NCBI GenBank assembly: GCA_937958045.1
Contig: CALFXL010000052.1
Coordinates: 1 to 64,000, forward strand
From: an uncultured Opitutaceae bacterium
Lineage (GTDB): Bacteria > Verrucomicrobiota > Verrucomicrobiia > Opitutales > Opitutaceae
DNA: 64,000 nucleotides
Direction: 5' to 3'
Both the position numbers and the translations under genes were made by a program. Under the pieces are notes generated by a model, which did not search any database, was not told the origin of the DNA, and saw nothing but the letters and a program-made list of their open reading frames with translations. Shown here piece by piece: positions 56,276 through 64,000 of the stretch. Every line of letters starts with the position of its first letter. Positions within the stretch are counted from its first letter, which is position 1.

Positions 56276-59056
56276 TCATGGGATGCGGAGCTTCATGCCG
56301 ATCTTCAGCGAGGCCGGGTTCGGGAGGCTGGCGCGATTGGCGTCGTAGATGTCGACCCAACGCTCGCCACGTCCGTAGTAGCGACGTGCGATGCGGGTGA
56401 GCGTTTCGCCTTCGACGACCGTGTGAATGCGCGGCTCGGAAGCGGGACGCGTGGCCGTGGTCGGCGATGTGGTGTCGGCCGGACGGCGCGGCGGTGTCAG
56501 CGTCGGCGCGGTCGCGACGGTCGTGCCGCGGCTGCGGAATTGGGTGAGCTCAGCGGTGAGCTGGCCGATCTGATTCTGCGCGTGGCGCAATTGTTCGCGC
56601 AAAGCCTCCACCTGTGCGGTCGCTTCACGGCCCGCGGCAGCCAGTCGAGCGGCTTCGGCCGTTTGTTTGTCCGCGGCCGCGATACGCTCCGCCAATGCGG
56701 CGCGTTCGGCATCGGTGCCGGCGAGCGATTTTTGCAACAAATCGATTTGCTCCTGCTGCATCTGGAAACTGCGCAGCGTCGCCGCGAGTTTCGCGTTCGC
56801 TTCATCGAGTTGTTTGCGGAGTTCGGCCGGATCTTCGCCCGCGGGTTGCGCAGGACGTTGTTCCAACTCGGCAATGCGTGCGCGCAGCGTTTCCTGCTCC
56901 GCACGCGCGGACGATGCGGCGTCTTCGGCGGACTTCAGGCGATTCTCCAGTTCCGCCACTTGTGCAGCGGCGCGCGAGGACGCAGCCGAGGCGGCGTTGG
57001 CTTGCGCGAGCTCCTCCGTGAGACGAGCGACATCGGCTTCGAAAGCGCTCGAAGCTTTGCGCGCTTCGTCTTTTTCGCGCTGAGCGGCTTCCGTCGCGCG
57101 ACGTGCCTCCGCCAATTGTGTCTGCAATTCTTCCACGCGACGCGACGGGGCTTCGCCCGCCTTTGCGGCTTCGGCGAGTTTGCGCGTCAGTTCCGTGCGT
57201 TCCGCCTCGAGCGCGGCGACGGAACGCTTGAGCTGTTCCTGCGCAGCCTTGTCGGCATCGGCGGCTTTTGTCGCGGCCGCGAGCTGGGCCTGCAATTCCT
57301 TCACGCGAGCTTCCGGCACCACCCCGGATTTTGCAGCGGCGAGCTCCTTCTTCAACGCGGCCACTTCCGCCGTGCTGGTGGACAACCCGTCCTGCACGGT
57401 AGCGAGTGCCGTTTTCAACTCGTCGCGCTCTTGAGCAACGCGCGCGAGCTCGGCCGCTTGACGCTGGCTCTCGGCGGCTCCGGCGGTCGCGGCGGCGAGT
57501 TTGGTTTCCAAATCGGCGGTCGTCTTTTTGGCGTCTTCGACCGTGCGCTCGAGCTCGGCGATCTTCTGATGAAGCGCGTTGCGTTCGCCTTCGAAGTTCG
57601 CGGCGCCCGCCTTCCAAGAAGCGACTTCTTCCGTGAACGCGGCGTTGGCGGAGGCGAGCTCGGCGGTAAGGCGCTCTTTCTCGGCGTTCCACGCCGCTTC
57701 GCTTTCACGCAGAGCGGCGAGTGCGCGGCTGTTCTCCTCGGCCGCTTTTTTCGCGGCATCGAATTGTGCCTGCAACTGACGGTGCTGCTCGGCCGGGATC
57801 ATGCCCGACTTCGTGCTTTGCAACTCCTGGCGCAGACTGGCGGTTTCCGCCGTGGCGACGGCGAGCGCTTGCTGCGACTCGGACAAACGACCTTTCAGAT
57901 CGGCCACCTCGCTGTTGAGGCGCGCCGCTTCGGCAGCCGGCAATGCGCCTTTGGTGGAGGCGAGTTGCGCGGCGAGGGTTTTGTTTTCGCCCGCGAGACG
58001 CGTGCTTTCTGTCTCCAAATTTTGGATACGCGCGCGAGCCGTCGCGAGCTCGGCGGCCGCTTTTTCGGCTTCGGCGAGTTTACGGGCGGACTCAGCCTGC
58101 GCGGTTTTGAGGGACGCAATTTCTTCACGGAGCGAGGCGGTCGTTTTTTCGGTGTCGTCCGCTTGCTGTGTGACGGCGGCTTCGAGACGACGGTTTTCGT
58201 CGACGAGTTTTTGTTGCTGAGCGCGCGCGGTCTCGAGCGCTTCGCGAACTGCAGCGAGTTCGCGGGTGGTCTCGCGGGCTTTGGCGAGATCGGCTTCGAG
58301 CGCGACGACCTTCAACTGCGATTCCTCGGCCCCCGCTTTGCGCGCCTCTTCGAGGCGCTGAAGGAGACCGTTGCGTTCACCTTCAAAGTTCGCGGATGCA
58401 GCCTTCATGGCCGCGATCTCGTTGGTGGCCGTCTCCAGCGCGGTGCGTAGACGGTTTTGTTCGGCGCGCAGTTCTTTTTCCCGATCGGCAGCGGCGGCGG
58501 TCGCTTGATCGGCGGCGGCTTTCAACGCCTCGTTTTCCTTCCACGCGGCGGCGAGTTCTTCGCTGAGCTTTTTCAACTCGGCCTGGCGCGCTTCGACTTC
58601 GGCGGACGATGCCGCGACCACCGGCGAAATGGGAGAGCCCGCGCTGGATGCGGGCGCGATGGGCGATTTGTCACTCTGCTTCGAGGCGCGGGCGACGGGC
58701 GGCGGAATGGGAGTCTTCGCGGTGATGGCGGCGCGGATTTCTTCGACGCGTTGTTTGCCCTCGGCGATCTCCTGCGGAGACATCTGGCGCGACACGATGA
58801 GCAACGCACGGCCGGTCGCGCCGTTGTCGGCGGCGAGCGAGAGCCACGCGTAGGCCTCGACGATGTCGGCCACCGCTTCCTGCGAGTTCGCATAGACCAA
58901 GCCGAGGTTATGCTGAGCGATGCCGTCACCCGTGGCCGCCTTGGCCTGAAGCGCAGCGAGATCATCAGCGGTGATCGCCAGTGCGGAGGCGCTCGTGAGC
59001 GCTGCACCGATCAAGCTGCTGACGAGAAGTCGGAAGGAGCGGGAGGTATTTTTCAT
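56276..59056 (-). CDS. Exported Sel1-coiled-coil-LysM protein
   Basis: This 926-residue protein has a signal peptide (about 1-28, ending near SASALA), two Sel1-type repeats (about 35-85: GDGIAQHNLGLVYANSQEAV, EAYAWLSLAADNGATG) and a very long Ala/Glu/Lys-rich coiled coil (about 150-840). It ends in a LysM (about 880-926: RIHTVVEGETLTRIARRYYGRGERW to GMKLRIP). The coiled coil could span about 100 nm in one rod. A periplasmic tether or spacer that binds peptidoglycan is a reasonable inference. The ATG at 59056 (MKNTSRSF) is chosen; upstream in-frame residues are not coding-like. The LysM closely resembles that at 19540. Confidence 0.82.
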   Translation of the reverse strand: MKNTSRSFRLLVSSLIGAALTSASALAITADDLAALQAKAATGDGIAQHNLGLVYANSQEAVADIVEAYAWLSLAADNGATGRALLIVSRQMSPQEIAEGKQRVEEIRAAITAKTPIPPPVARASKQSDKSPIAPASSAGSPISPVVAASSAEVEARQAELKKLSEELAAAWKENEALKAAADQATAAAADREKELRAEQNRLRTALETATNEIAAMKAASANFEGERNGLLQRLEEARKAGAEESQLKVVALEADLAKARETTRELAAVREALETARAQQQKLVDENRRLEAAVTQQADDTEKTTASLREEIASLKTAQAESARKLAEAEKAAAELATARARIQNLETESTRLAGENKTLAAQLASTKGALPAAEAARLNSEVADLKGRLSESQQALAVATAETASLRQELQSTKSGMIPAEQHRQLQAQFDAAKKAAEENSRALAALRESEAAWNAEKERLTAELASANAAFTEEVASWKAGAANFEGERNALHQKIAELERTVEDAKKTTADLETKLAAATAGAAESQRQAAELARVAQERDELKTALATVQDGLSTSTAEVAALKKELAAAKSGVVPEARVKELQAQLAAATKAADADKAAQEQLKRSVAALEAERTELTRKLAEAAKAGEAPSRRVEELQTQLAEARRATEAAQREKDEARKASSAFEADVARLTEELAQANAASAASSRAAAQVAELENRLKSAEDAASSARAEQETLRARIAELEQRPAQPAGEDPAELRKQLDEANAKLAATLRSFQMQQEQIDLLQKSLAGTDAERAALAERIAAADKQTAEAARLAAAGREATAQVEALREQLRHAQNQIGQLTAELTQFRSRGTTVATAPTLTPPRRPADTTSPTTATRPASEPRIHTVVEGETLTRIARRYYGRGERWVDIYDANRASLPNPASLKIGMKLRIP

Positions 59057-59186
59057 TCCTGGGCCAAAAGATGGCGCGACCATGGGCCAGCGATAGCGAT
59101 TTTCAAAGCGGCAAATTAAGCCGGAGCATCGAAAATCTTTGTTAAAAGCGAAGATCGGGGGCGCATGACGAAAGGGCGGAGGCGCT

Positions 59187-60674
59187 TCACGCGCATTGCC
59201 AGCCTTTGGCCCGCTCGACGGCGCGGCGCCAACAACGTTGCTTTTCCTCGACGCCCGAACGCGCACGCGGCCGCAGTTCGCGATCTTCGCGCCAGAGCGC
59301 GGCGAGCTCGTCGCGATTTTTCCACACGCCCACGGCGAGGCCCGCGAGAAACGCCGCGCCGAGCGCCGTCGTCTCAACCACCCGCGGACGTACCACACGC
59401 CGACGCAGCAGATCGCTTTGAAACTGCAGCAAGGCATCGTTCACCGTGGCCCCGCCATCGACGCGCAGCTCGCGTATTTTTCGGCCCGCATCGGCTTCCA
59501 TCGCAGCAATCAAATCCGCGACTTGAAAGGCGATGCTCTCCACCGCCGCGCGGGCGAGATGCGCCGCCGTCGTGCCGCGCGTGAGTCCAAGGATCGCTCC
59601 ACGCGCGTCGACGTCCCAATGCGGTGCGCCCAGTCCCGTGAATGCAGGCACGAAATAAACGCCACCGTTGTCGGGGACGCGCGAGGCGAGTGATTCGATT
59701 TCCGCTGAATTCGCGATCAATCCGAGCCCATCGCGCAGCCATTGCACAACCGCGCCGCCGATGAAGACGCTGCCTTCGAGCGCGTATTCGGTGCGCGCGC
59801 CGATTTTCCACGCGAGCGTGGTGATCAATTGATGACGGGAGCGCACGGGCTTCGTCCCCGTGTGCATGAGCATGAAACAACCGGTGCCATACGTGTTCTT
59901 CGCCAAACCGGGACGGAAACAGGCCTGACCGAAAAGCGCCGCGTGTTGATCGCCCGCCACGCCAGCGATCGGCACGCCGCGCAACGCCGGGATCGACGTG
60001 ACTTCGCCATACACTTCGCTGCATCCGCGAATCTCGGGCAGCAACGCACGCGGGATGCGCAGGAGCCGCAGCAGTTCGTCGTCCCACTCGCCGGTGTGCA
60101 GATTGTAGAGCAAGGTGCGGCTGGCGTTGGTCGCATCCGTGGCGTGGATACGTCCGTCGGTGAGTTTCCACAGCAACCAGCTGTCCACCGTGCCAAACGC
60201 GAGCTCGCCGCGTTGAGCGCGCCGACGCGCACCCGGCACGTGATCGAGCAACCACGCGAGTTTGGTGCCGGAAAAATACGGATCGAGCAGCAATCCCGTT
60301 TTGCGGCGAAACACCTGCGCGTGTCCCGCGCGTTGCAGCCGTGCGCAAGTCCCGGCCGTCCGTCGATCCTGCCACACGATCGCGGGGGCGATGGGACGCC
60401 CCGTCGCGCGTTCCCACACGAGTGTGGTTTCACGTTGATTGGTCAGTCCGATGGCCGCGATTTGCGAGCCGATGAGATTCGCTTCAGCCAATGCGGCGGT
60501 GGCCGTGCGGCGCGTGGTTTCCCAAATTTCTTCCGGATCGTGTTCCACCCAACCCGGTCGCGGGAAAAATTGCGTGAGCTCCTGTTGGGCTTGGGAAACG
60601 ATCCCGCCCTGCGCATCAAAAACCAGCGCGCGACTGGAAGTCGTTCCTTGATCGAGAGCGAGAAGGTGCTGCAT
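59187..60674 (-). CDS. glpK: Glycerol kinase
   Basis: This 495-residue FGGY-family kinase phosphorylates glycerol to glycerol-3-phosphate. It shows the opening LALDQGTTSSRALVFD, the ATP-site motifs around GTGCFMLMHTG and GVYFVPAFTGLGAPHWDVDARG, and the closing VDGGATVNDALLQFQ region. The length equals the family norm (about 500). The start at 60674 is set by the conserved N-terminus; the in-frame extension to 60875 is not credible. No glpF or glpD is adjacent. It is divergent from the His-rich protein gene. Confidence 0.95.
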   Translation of the reverse strand: MQHLLALDQGTTSSRALVFDAQGGIVSQAQQELTQFFPRPGWVEHDPEEIWETTRRTATAALAEANLIGSQIAAIGLTNQRETTLVWERATGRPIAPAIVWQDRRTAGTCARLQRAGHAQVFRRKTGLLLDPYFSGTKLAWLLDHVPGARRRAQRGELAFGTVDSWLLWKLTDGRIHATDATNASRTLLYNLHTGEWDDELLRLLRIPRALLPEIRGCSEVYGEVTSIPALRGVPIAGVAGDQHAALFGQACFRPGLAKNTYGTGCFMLMHTGTKPVRSRHQLITTLAWKIGARTEYALEGSVFIGGAVVQWLRDGLGLIANSAEIESLASRVPDNGGVYFVPAFTGLGAPHWDVDARGAILGLTRGTTAAHLARAAVESIAFQVADLIAAMEADAGRKIRELRVDGGATVNDALLQFQSDLLRRRVVRPRVVETTALGAAFLAGLAVGVWKNRDELAALWREDRELRPRARSGVEEKQRCWRRAVERAKGWQCA

Positions 60675-60858
60675 GGGGCGAAAGAAACGGTAAACGGCGG
60701 ATAGCGCTCGCGCCGCAGGCGGGTTGCTCTTTGCTAAGATCCCGATGCAGGCCCATTTGGCAAGGCCGAGCGGCCGCACGAAGGCCATCCGCTTATCCGC
60801 TGAAACCTTGCCTTGCCGGTGAGGTCTCAGTTTTCTGCCAACCAGTTTCTTTAGTGCC

Positions 60859-61473
60859 ATGAAAACCGCCATCACCCTGCTCTCCTTCGTCGTCGCCGCC
60901 CCTCTTGCGATGGCACAGACTCACCGTCCGTCCATCGCCTCCGGCGCGCACCGCGGCCATCATGGCCACTCTCACCACGGTCATCATCAATCGCATCGGC
61001 ACTCGCATCATTACCATGCGCCGCGGGTAAGTTATCGTCCTGTCGTGGTGTATCCAACGGTTGGTTACTATGGCTACACGCCCGGCTACTACGGCTATTA
61101 CGGGCCCGCGTATGGCGGTTATTACACCGGATATTCCAGTGGTTATTCATCGGGCAGCCGTGCGGCCAATGGCATGATTCTCGGCGGCATCGCTGGCGCC
61201 ATCATCGGCCACAACTCCGGCGATCTGCGCAACAACGCCTGGCGCGGCGCCGCCATCGGTGCGGGCGCGGGATTGCTCTTGGGCGCCATCGCCGATCAAC
61301 GCGCCAATGCCCGCGAAGCCGCCGCCGCCCAGACGCAAACGACGGCGACCGCGCCGCAAGTTCAGTCCTCCTCGGCGACCACCTCGTCCACGCCGCAAAC
61401 GGTCATCATCAACAACCACTATTACGGCAACTCCACGCCGATGAGCTCGGCCAACAGCCTCTTCGGCCGCTGA
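60859..61473 (+). CDS. Secreted His-rich, Tyr/Gly-rich protein with glycine zipper
   Basis: This 204-residue protein has a signal peptide (1-19, ending PLAMA), then a His-rich stretch (about 20-55, with clusters HRGHHGHSHHGHH and HRHSHHYH), a Tyr/Gly repeat (about 62-95) and a YMGG-like glycine-zipper domain (about 100-147: NGMILGGIAGAIIGHNSG and GAAIGAGAGLLLGAIA). The tail is Thr/Ser/Gln-rich. Glycine zippers insert in or associate with membranes, and the His clusters suggest metal or surface binding. The role is unknown. It is divergent from glpK. Confidence 0.78.
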   Translation: MKTAITLLSFVVAAPLAMAQTHRPSIASGAHRGHHGHSHHGHHQSHRHSHHYHAPRVSYRPVVVYPTVGYYGYTPGYYGYYGPAYGGYYTGYSSGYSSGSRAANGMILGGIAGAIIGHNSGDLRNNAWRGAAIGAGAGLLLGAIADQRANAREAAAAQTQTTATAPQVQSSSATTSSTPQTVIINNHYYGNSTPMSSANSLFGR

Positions 61474-61496
61474 GTTTGCCGTCGGGTTCGCTTCGT

Positions 61497-61525
61497 CCGC
61501 CGAGCCATTTCGGCGGCGGGCTTTG
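61497..61525 (+). terminator. Weak terminator-like hairpin
   Basis: The stem CCGCCGA / TCGGCGG is followed by GCGGGCTTTG, a poor T-run, after the His-rich gene. Read-through into lpoB is plausible. Confidence 0.35.
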
Positions 61526-61546
61526 TATTTACTTCAACACTACACT

Positions 61547-62176
61547 ATGAAACAGCTCGCCCTCCCCTCCCTCGCGCTCGGATGCGCCGTCTTGGTTTTC
61601 GCTGGATGCAGTCCCAGCCGCGGCGTCAAGAACCCGTCGGGGGTCCCCGTGACCGAAATGAAAGCCGACGAACGCGGCTTCGTCGCCGGCACCGGTGTCG
61701 AATCGCAGGACCTCGTCGCCGTGACTGACAAGATGGCCCGCAGCATCCTCGCCATTCCCCAAATCGCCCGTGCGCAAACCCCGCCGACCGTCGTGCTCGA
61801 GGACGTCGTCAACGACACGCGCTTCCCGATCAACCGAAACATCTTCCTTACGCGCATCCGCGCCTCGCTCAATTCCAAGGCCGCCGGCCGCGTCAACTTC
61901 CTCGCCCGCGATCGCATGAACGCCCTCGAGCGCGAACGCGCGTTGAAACAACAGGGCAATGTCACCGCCAGCGCCGATCCGCACGTCGTGGAGTTCTTGG
62001 GCGCCGACTATTTCCTCACCGGACGCCTCGAAGGCATGAGCGGCCGCACCAGCGCCGGTGTCAGCGACTACATCCTTTATTCCTTCCAACTCATCGACGC
62101 GCGCACCAGCGCCATCGTCTGGGAAGACTTTGCCGAGATCAAAAAACAGGGCCTCGAAGACGCCGCCTACCGCTGA
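61547..62176 (+). CDS. lpoB: LpoB-like penicillin-binding protein activator lipoprotein
   Basis: This 209-residue lipoprotein has the lipobox VFAGC with Cys21. The body shows the LpoB/CsgG-like fold: VVLEDVVNDTRFPINRNIFLTRIRASLN, VNFLARDRM and ADYFLTGRLEGMSGRTS, then YSFQLIDARTSAIVWEDFAEIKK. LpoB in gamma-proteobacteria reaches through the periplasm to activate PBP1B, but this version has a short linker. The next gene is a YcfL-like lipoprotein, as in the E. coli ycfL-lpoB pair, which supports the call. The ATG at 61547 gives the lipobox. Confidence 0.82.
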   Translation: MKQLALPSLALGCAVLVFAGCSPSRGVKNPSGVPVTEMKADERGFVAGTGVESQDLVAVTDKMARSILAIPQIARAQTPPTVVLEDVVNDTRFPINRNIFLTRIRASLNSKAAGRVNFLARDRMNALERERALKQQGNVTASADPHVVEFLGADYFLTGRLEGMSGRTSAGVSDYILYSFQLIDARTSAIVWEDFAEIKKQGLEDAAYR

Positions 62177-62207
62177 GCGGGCCTTGTAGTGGAAAAACCA
62201 ATACACC

Positions 62208-62618
62208 ATGAAAACCACCGTCTCCCTCCTCGCCGCCGCGCTCGTCGCCTTCGCCGGCTGCGCCAATCCCCCCGGTCCTTTCGCCCCGCAGGACACCACC
62301 AAATACACGCTCGAGAACACCGACAGCTTCGTGCTGCTCGATAAGCCCACGCAAAATTCCGTCACCTGCACCGGCCTCCAGGAAACCATCAACAGCGACG
62401 GACGTCTTGAGGTTGTGGCCAACGTCAAGAACCGCGAAAGCCGTCGCATCCAGGTCCAGGTCAGCTGCGTGTTCAAAAACGAGGCCGGCTTCTCCACAGG
62501 CGACGAAACGCCCTGGCAAAATCTCATCCTCAGCGAAAACGCCACCGAAGCCGTGCGTTTCACCGCCATGAATACCCAGGCTAAAAAATACACGGTGCGC
62601 GTCCGTCAGGCTCGCTGA
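62208..62618 (+). CDS. YcfL-like (DUF1425) lipoprotein
   Basis: This 136-residue lipoprotein has the lipobox AFAGC with Cys18. The rest is a beta-rich domain (NSVTCTGLQETINSDGRLEVVANVKNRES, IQVQVSCVFKN, then TPWQNLILSENATEAVRFTAMN) that fits YcfL/DUF1425. It is 31 nt downstream of lpoB in the same direction, matching the known pairing. The function of the family is unknown. Its leader reads AATACACC just before ATGAAAACC. Confidence 0.8.
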   Translation: MKTTVSLLAAALVAFAGCANPPGPFAPQDTTKYTLENTDSFVLLDKPTQNSVTCTGLQETINSDGRLEVVANVKNRESRRIQVQVSCVFKNEAGFSTGDETPWQNLILSENATEAVRFTAMNTQAKKYTVRVRQAR

Positions 62619-62672
62619 TCCGCGCGAGGATTTTCCCCGCACATCGCCGCACCGCTGCAACGCAAGAACACC

Positions 62673-63671
62673 ATGAAAACCTCCCGCGCCCTCCTCACTG
62701 CGTCACTGGTCATTGGTCATTGGTCTTTCTCCTCTGTCGCTTACGCCGCGAAAGAACCCGAGGCGCCCGTCCCCGTCACCCGCCAGCTCACCCCCGCGCC
62801 GGAATCGCGCGAGACTTACGACTACCAGCAGCGTCTTTACGGCCCGGCCGAAAGCCTCATCGCACCCGATAAAGCCCGCATCGTGCTCGATGGTTTCCGC
62901 GCCGCCAACGAGAAACTCGGCGATCCACGCTACCTCATCTACGTGAACCGGGATCTCGTGGAAAACTCGGGGCTCAAACTCACCAGCCGCACCGAGCGCA
63001 CGGAAGCCACGCAGACAGATAAACACGTTTCGTTTGAAGCCGATCCGAACGCGCCGCGTACCGACAGCGCTTCCGCGCAAACCCAGATCAATGTCGCCGT
63101 CGGCGGTGGCGACGCCGGTTCCGCCAACTCGCAACCGGTTCCCGGCAAGGGCTCGGCCAGCCAGCAAACATCGAAAGTTTCCGCAGAAAACACCTACAAG
63201 GCCGAAGATCCCACCGTGCAGTCGCTCGCCGATCGTCAGACGGTGCGCGAAGTCGAGCGCTTGCTCGGGCGTCCGCTTCGTTATTCCGGCGCGCGCCTGG
63301 CCGATCAACGCACTGCCACCGCGCTCATCGCCGATCGTCCGCTCGATCATTTCACCGCGCCCGCCAACGACGCCGCGCGCAAAGATCGCGAAGCACTCGC
63401 CAAGGTCACCGACATCGTCATCGAAGCGCTGATCTCCAGCCGCCAGGCGGTCGTCACCGGCGTCTCTGGCGACGAAACCGTCAACATTCCCGACATCCAG
63501 CTCACCGCCATCCGTCTTTCCGACTCGGCCATCCTCGGCCAGGCCAGCTCCGCCGACGTCCTCGGCAAAGATCAATACGCCGGCCCGCTCACCAAGCAGT
63601 TCGACATTCGCGATATCACCGAGGCCGTCGCGCTCGCGCTCCTCGAAGATATCTCGGTGACGGTGAAATAA
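62673..63671 (+). CDS. Secreted conserved-looking protein of unknown function
   Basis: This 332-residue protein has a signal peptide (about 1-25, ending VAYAA) that contains the repeat-derived peptide LVIGHWS. Residues about 45-110 and 190-330 look like ordered domains (ARIVLDGFRAANEKLGDPRYLIYVNRDL; ALAKVTDIVIEALISSRQAVVTG; FDIRDITEAVALALLEDIS), separated by a low-complexity Ser/Gln/Gly linker. It lies 54 nt after the YcfL-like gene and is probably in its operon. It has no lipobox and no enzymatic motif that I recognise. Confidence 0.7.
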   Translation: MKTSRALLTASLVIGHWSFSSVAYAAKEPEAPVPVTRQLTPAPESRETYDYQQRLYGPAESLIAPDKARIVLDGFRAANEKLGDPRYLIYVNRDLVENSGLKLTSRTERTEATQTDKHVSFEADPNAPRTDSASAQTQINVAVGGGDAGSANSQPVPGKGSASQQTSKVSAENTYKAEDPTVQSLADRQTVREVERLLGRPLRYSGARLADQRTATALIADRPLDHFTAPANDAARKDREALAKVTDIVIEALISSRQAVVTGVSGDETVNIPDIQLTAIRLSDSAILGQASSADVLGKDQYAGPLTKQFDIRDITEAVALALLEDISVTVK

Positions 63672-63803
63672 CTTCGTTCTGATCGCGGCGTGGACTTCTG
63701 CTTCGCGCCGCGAGCTTGTTTGCTCCGTTCGTGCGCCCGGTCGAAAAAACTGTCCCGCCGTCCGGGTTGCTTCGACGGCGCCGACATTCATTTTCGACTT
63801 TTC

Positions 63804-64000
63804 ATGCTCCGCCGGCTTTCCAACCGCTCTTCACGCGTTCTGGGCGCGACGCTCGCCGCCGCTCTCGTGTTCGCCGGCTGTACGCACACGCCCCCCACGC
63901 GCTACGTGCCGATCACCGGGGACGCGCTTGTGGACGGCAAAGCACATCTCGAAGCCGCTCTGCCGAAAGACCGCGTGTTGTGGGAATATCGCGTCGCCGC
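63804..64000 (+). CDS. Lipoprotein, N-terminal part (runs off window)
   Basis: 65 codons are visible from the ATG at 63804. A signal peptide leads to the lipobox VFAGC with Cys26. The continuation (HLEAALPKDRVLWEYRVAA) recalls COG3014-type TPR lipoproteins, but the window ends there. It follows the 62673 gene by 132 nt in the same direction and likely belongs to the same envelope cluster. The family label is tentative. Confidence 0.6.
   Translation, partial: MLRRLSNRSSRVLGATLAAALVFAGCTHTPPTRYVPITGDALVDGKAHLEAALPKDRVLWEYRVA

Noticed and set aside
55952..58450. An 832-codon open frame on the plus strand across the coiled-coil LysM gene.
   Set aside because: Its Arg/Gly/Leu/Phe-rich product simply reflects complementing Ala/Glu/Lys-rich codons; the minus-strand protein has a signal peptide and LysM.

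Overview
The window is 64 kb of GC-rich (roughly 60-65%) bacterial chromosome. The gene families point to Verrucomicrobiota, most likely Opitutaceae or a close relative. The clues are large carbohydrate-type and Oar-like TonB-dependent receptors, a PEP-CTERM protein, a Bacteroidetes-type sdhCAB operon with a five-helix cytochrome b558 subunit, a pectin and arabinan degradation set, and a near absence of Shine-Dalgarno sequences. The taxon is inferred from protein families; no rRNA gene is present.

Layout. 1-573: the end of an unidentified gene, then two tandem palindromic MITE-like elements. 574-4161 (minus): a compact operon of a WYL-domain regulator, a two-nuclease protein (RecB/Cas4-like plus DEDD/DUF2779) and a low-GC GIY-YIG nuclease. 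This is the best candidate for an undescribed, probably defence-related, system. 4250-8886: a small unknown protein, a YiiX-like cysteine hydrolase, an alpha/beta hydrolase, a YihY/BrkB membrane protein and a secreted beta-propeller. 8890-15504: an arabinan-use locus with two GH43 enzymes (one exported, one cytoplasmic), a GPH-type sugar transporter between them and a divergent TonB receptor. 15586-23082: a zinc-ribbon membrane protein, polyphosphate kinase, KpsF/GutQ isomerase, a LysM lipoprotein, a Tgt enzyme fused to an MnmC-like methyltransferase, and tRNA-Gly. 23314-31551: PilC/GspF, a degenerate NtrC-like regulator, carB, an orphan protein and purU. 31688-38338: an Oar-like receptor, a YfgM-like protein, tRNA-Pro, a LysM protein, a Nudix hydrolase and a PaaK-like adenylating enzyme. 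38575-42155: sdhCAB. 42335-49944: an AEC transporter, a PEP-CTERM protein and an 1825-residue rhamnogalacturonan-lyase chimera. 50098-60674: a very large DUF3857/transglutaminase/TPR protein, a Sel1-coiled-coil-LysM protein and glycerol kinase. 60859-64000: a run of small envelope proteins including LpoB- and YcfL-like lipoproteins.

How the parts fit. The GH43/MFS/TonB block and the PL11 chimera suit a plant-polysaccharide degrader: pectic side chains are cut outside, taken up through the TonB receptor and the GPH transporter, and finished inside. sdhCAB, carB, ppk, purU and glpK are core metabolism. Several envelope proteins share a modular design of signal peptide, TPR or coiled coil, and a C-terminal LysM. 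All calls come from reading the sequence and recalled family features; no search was run.
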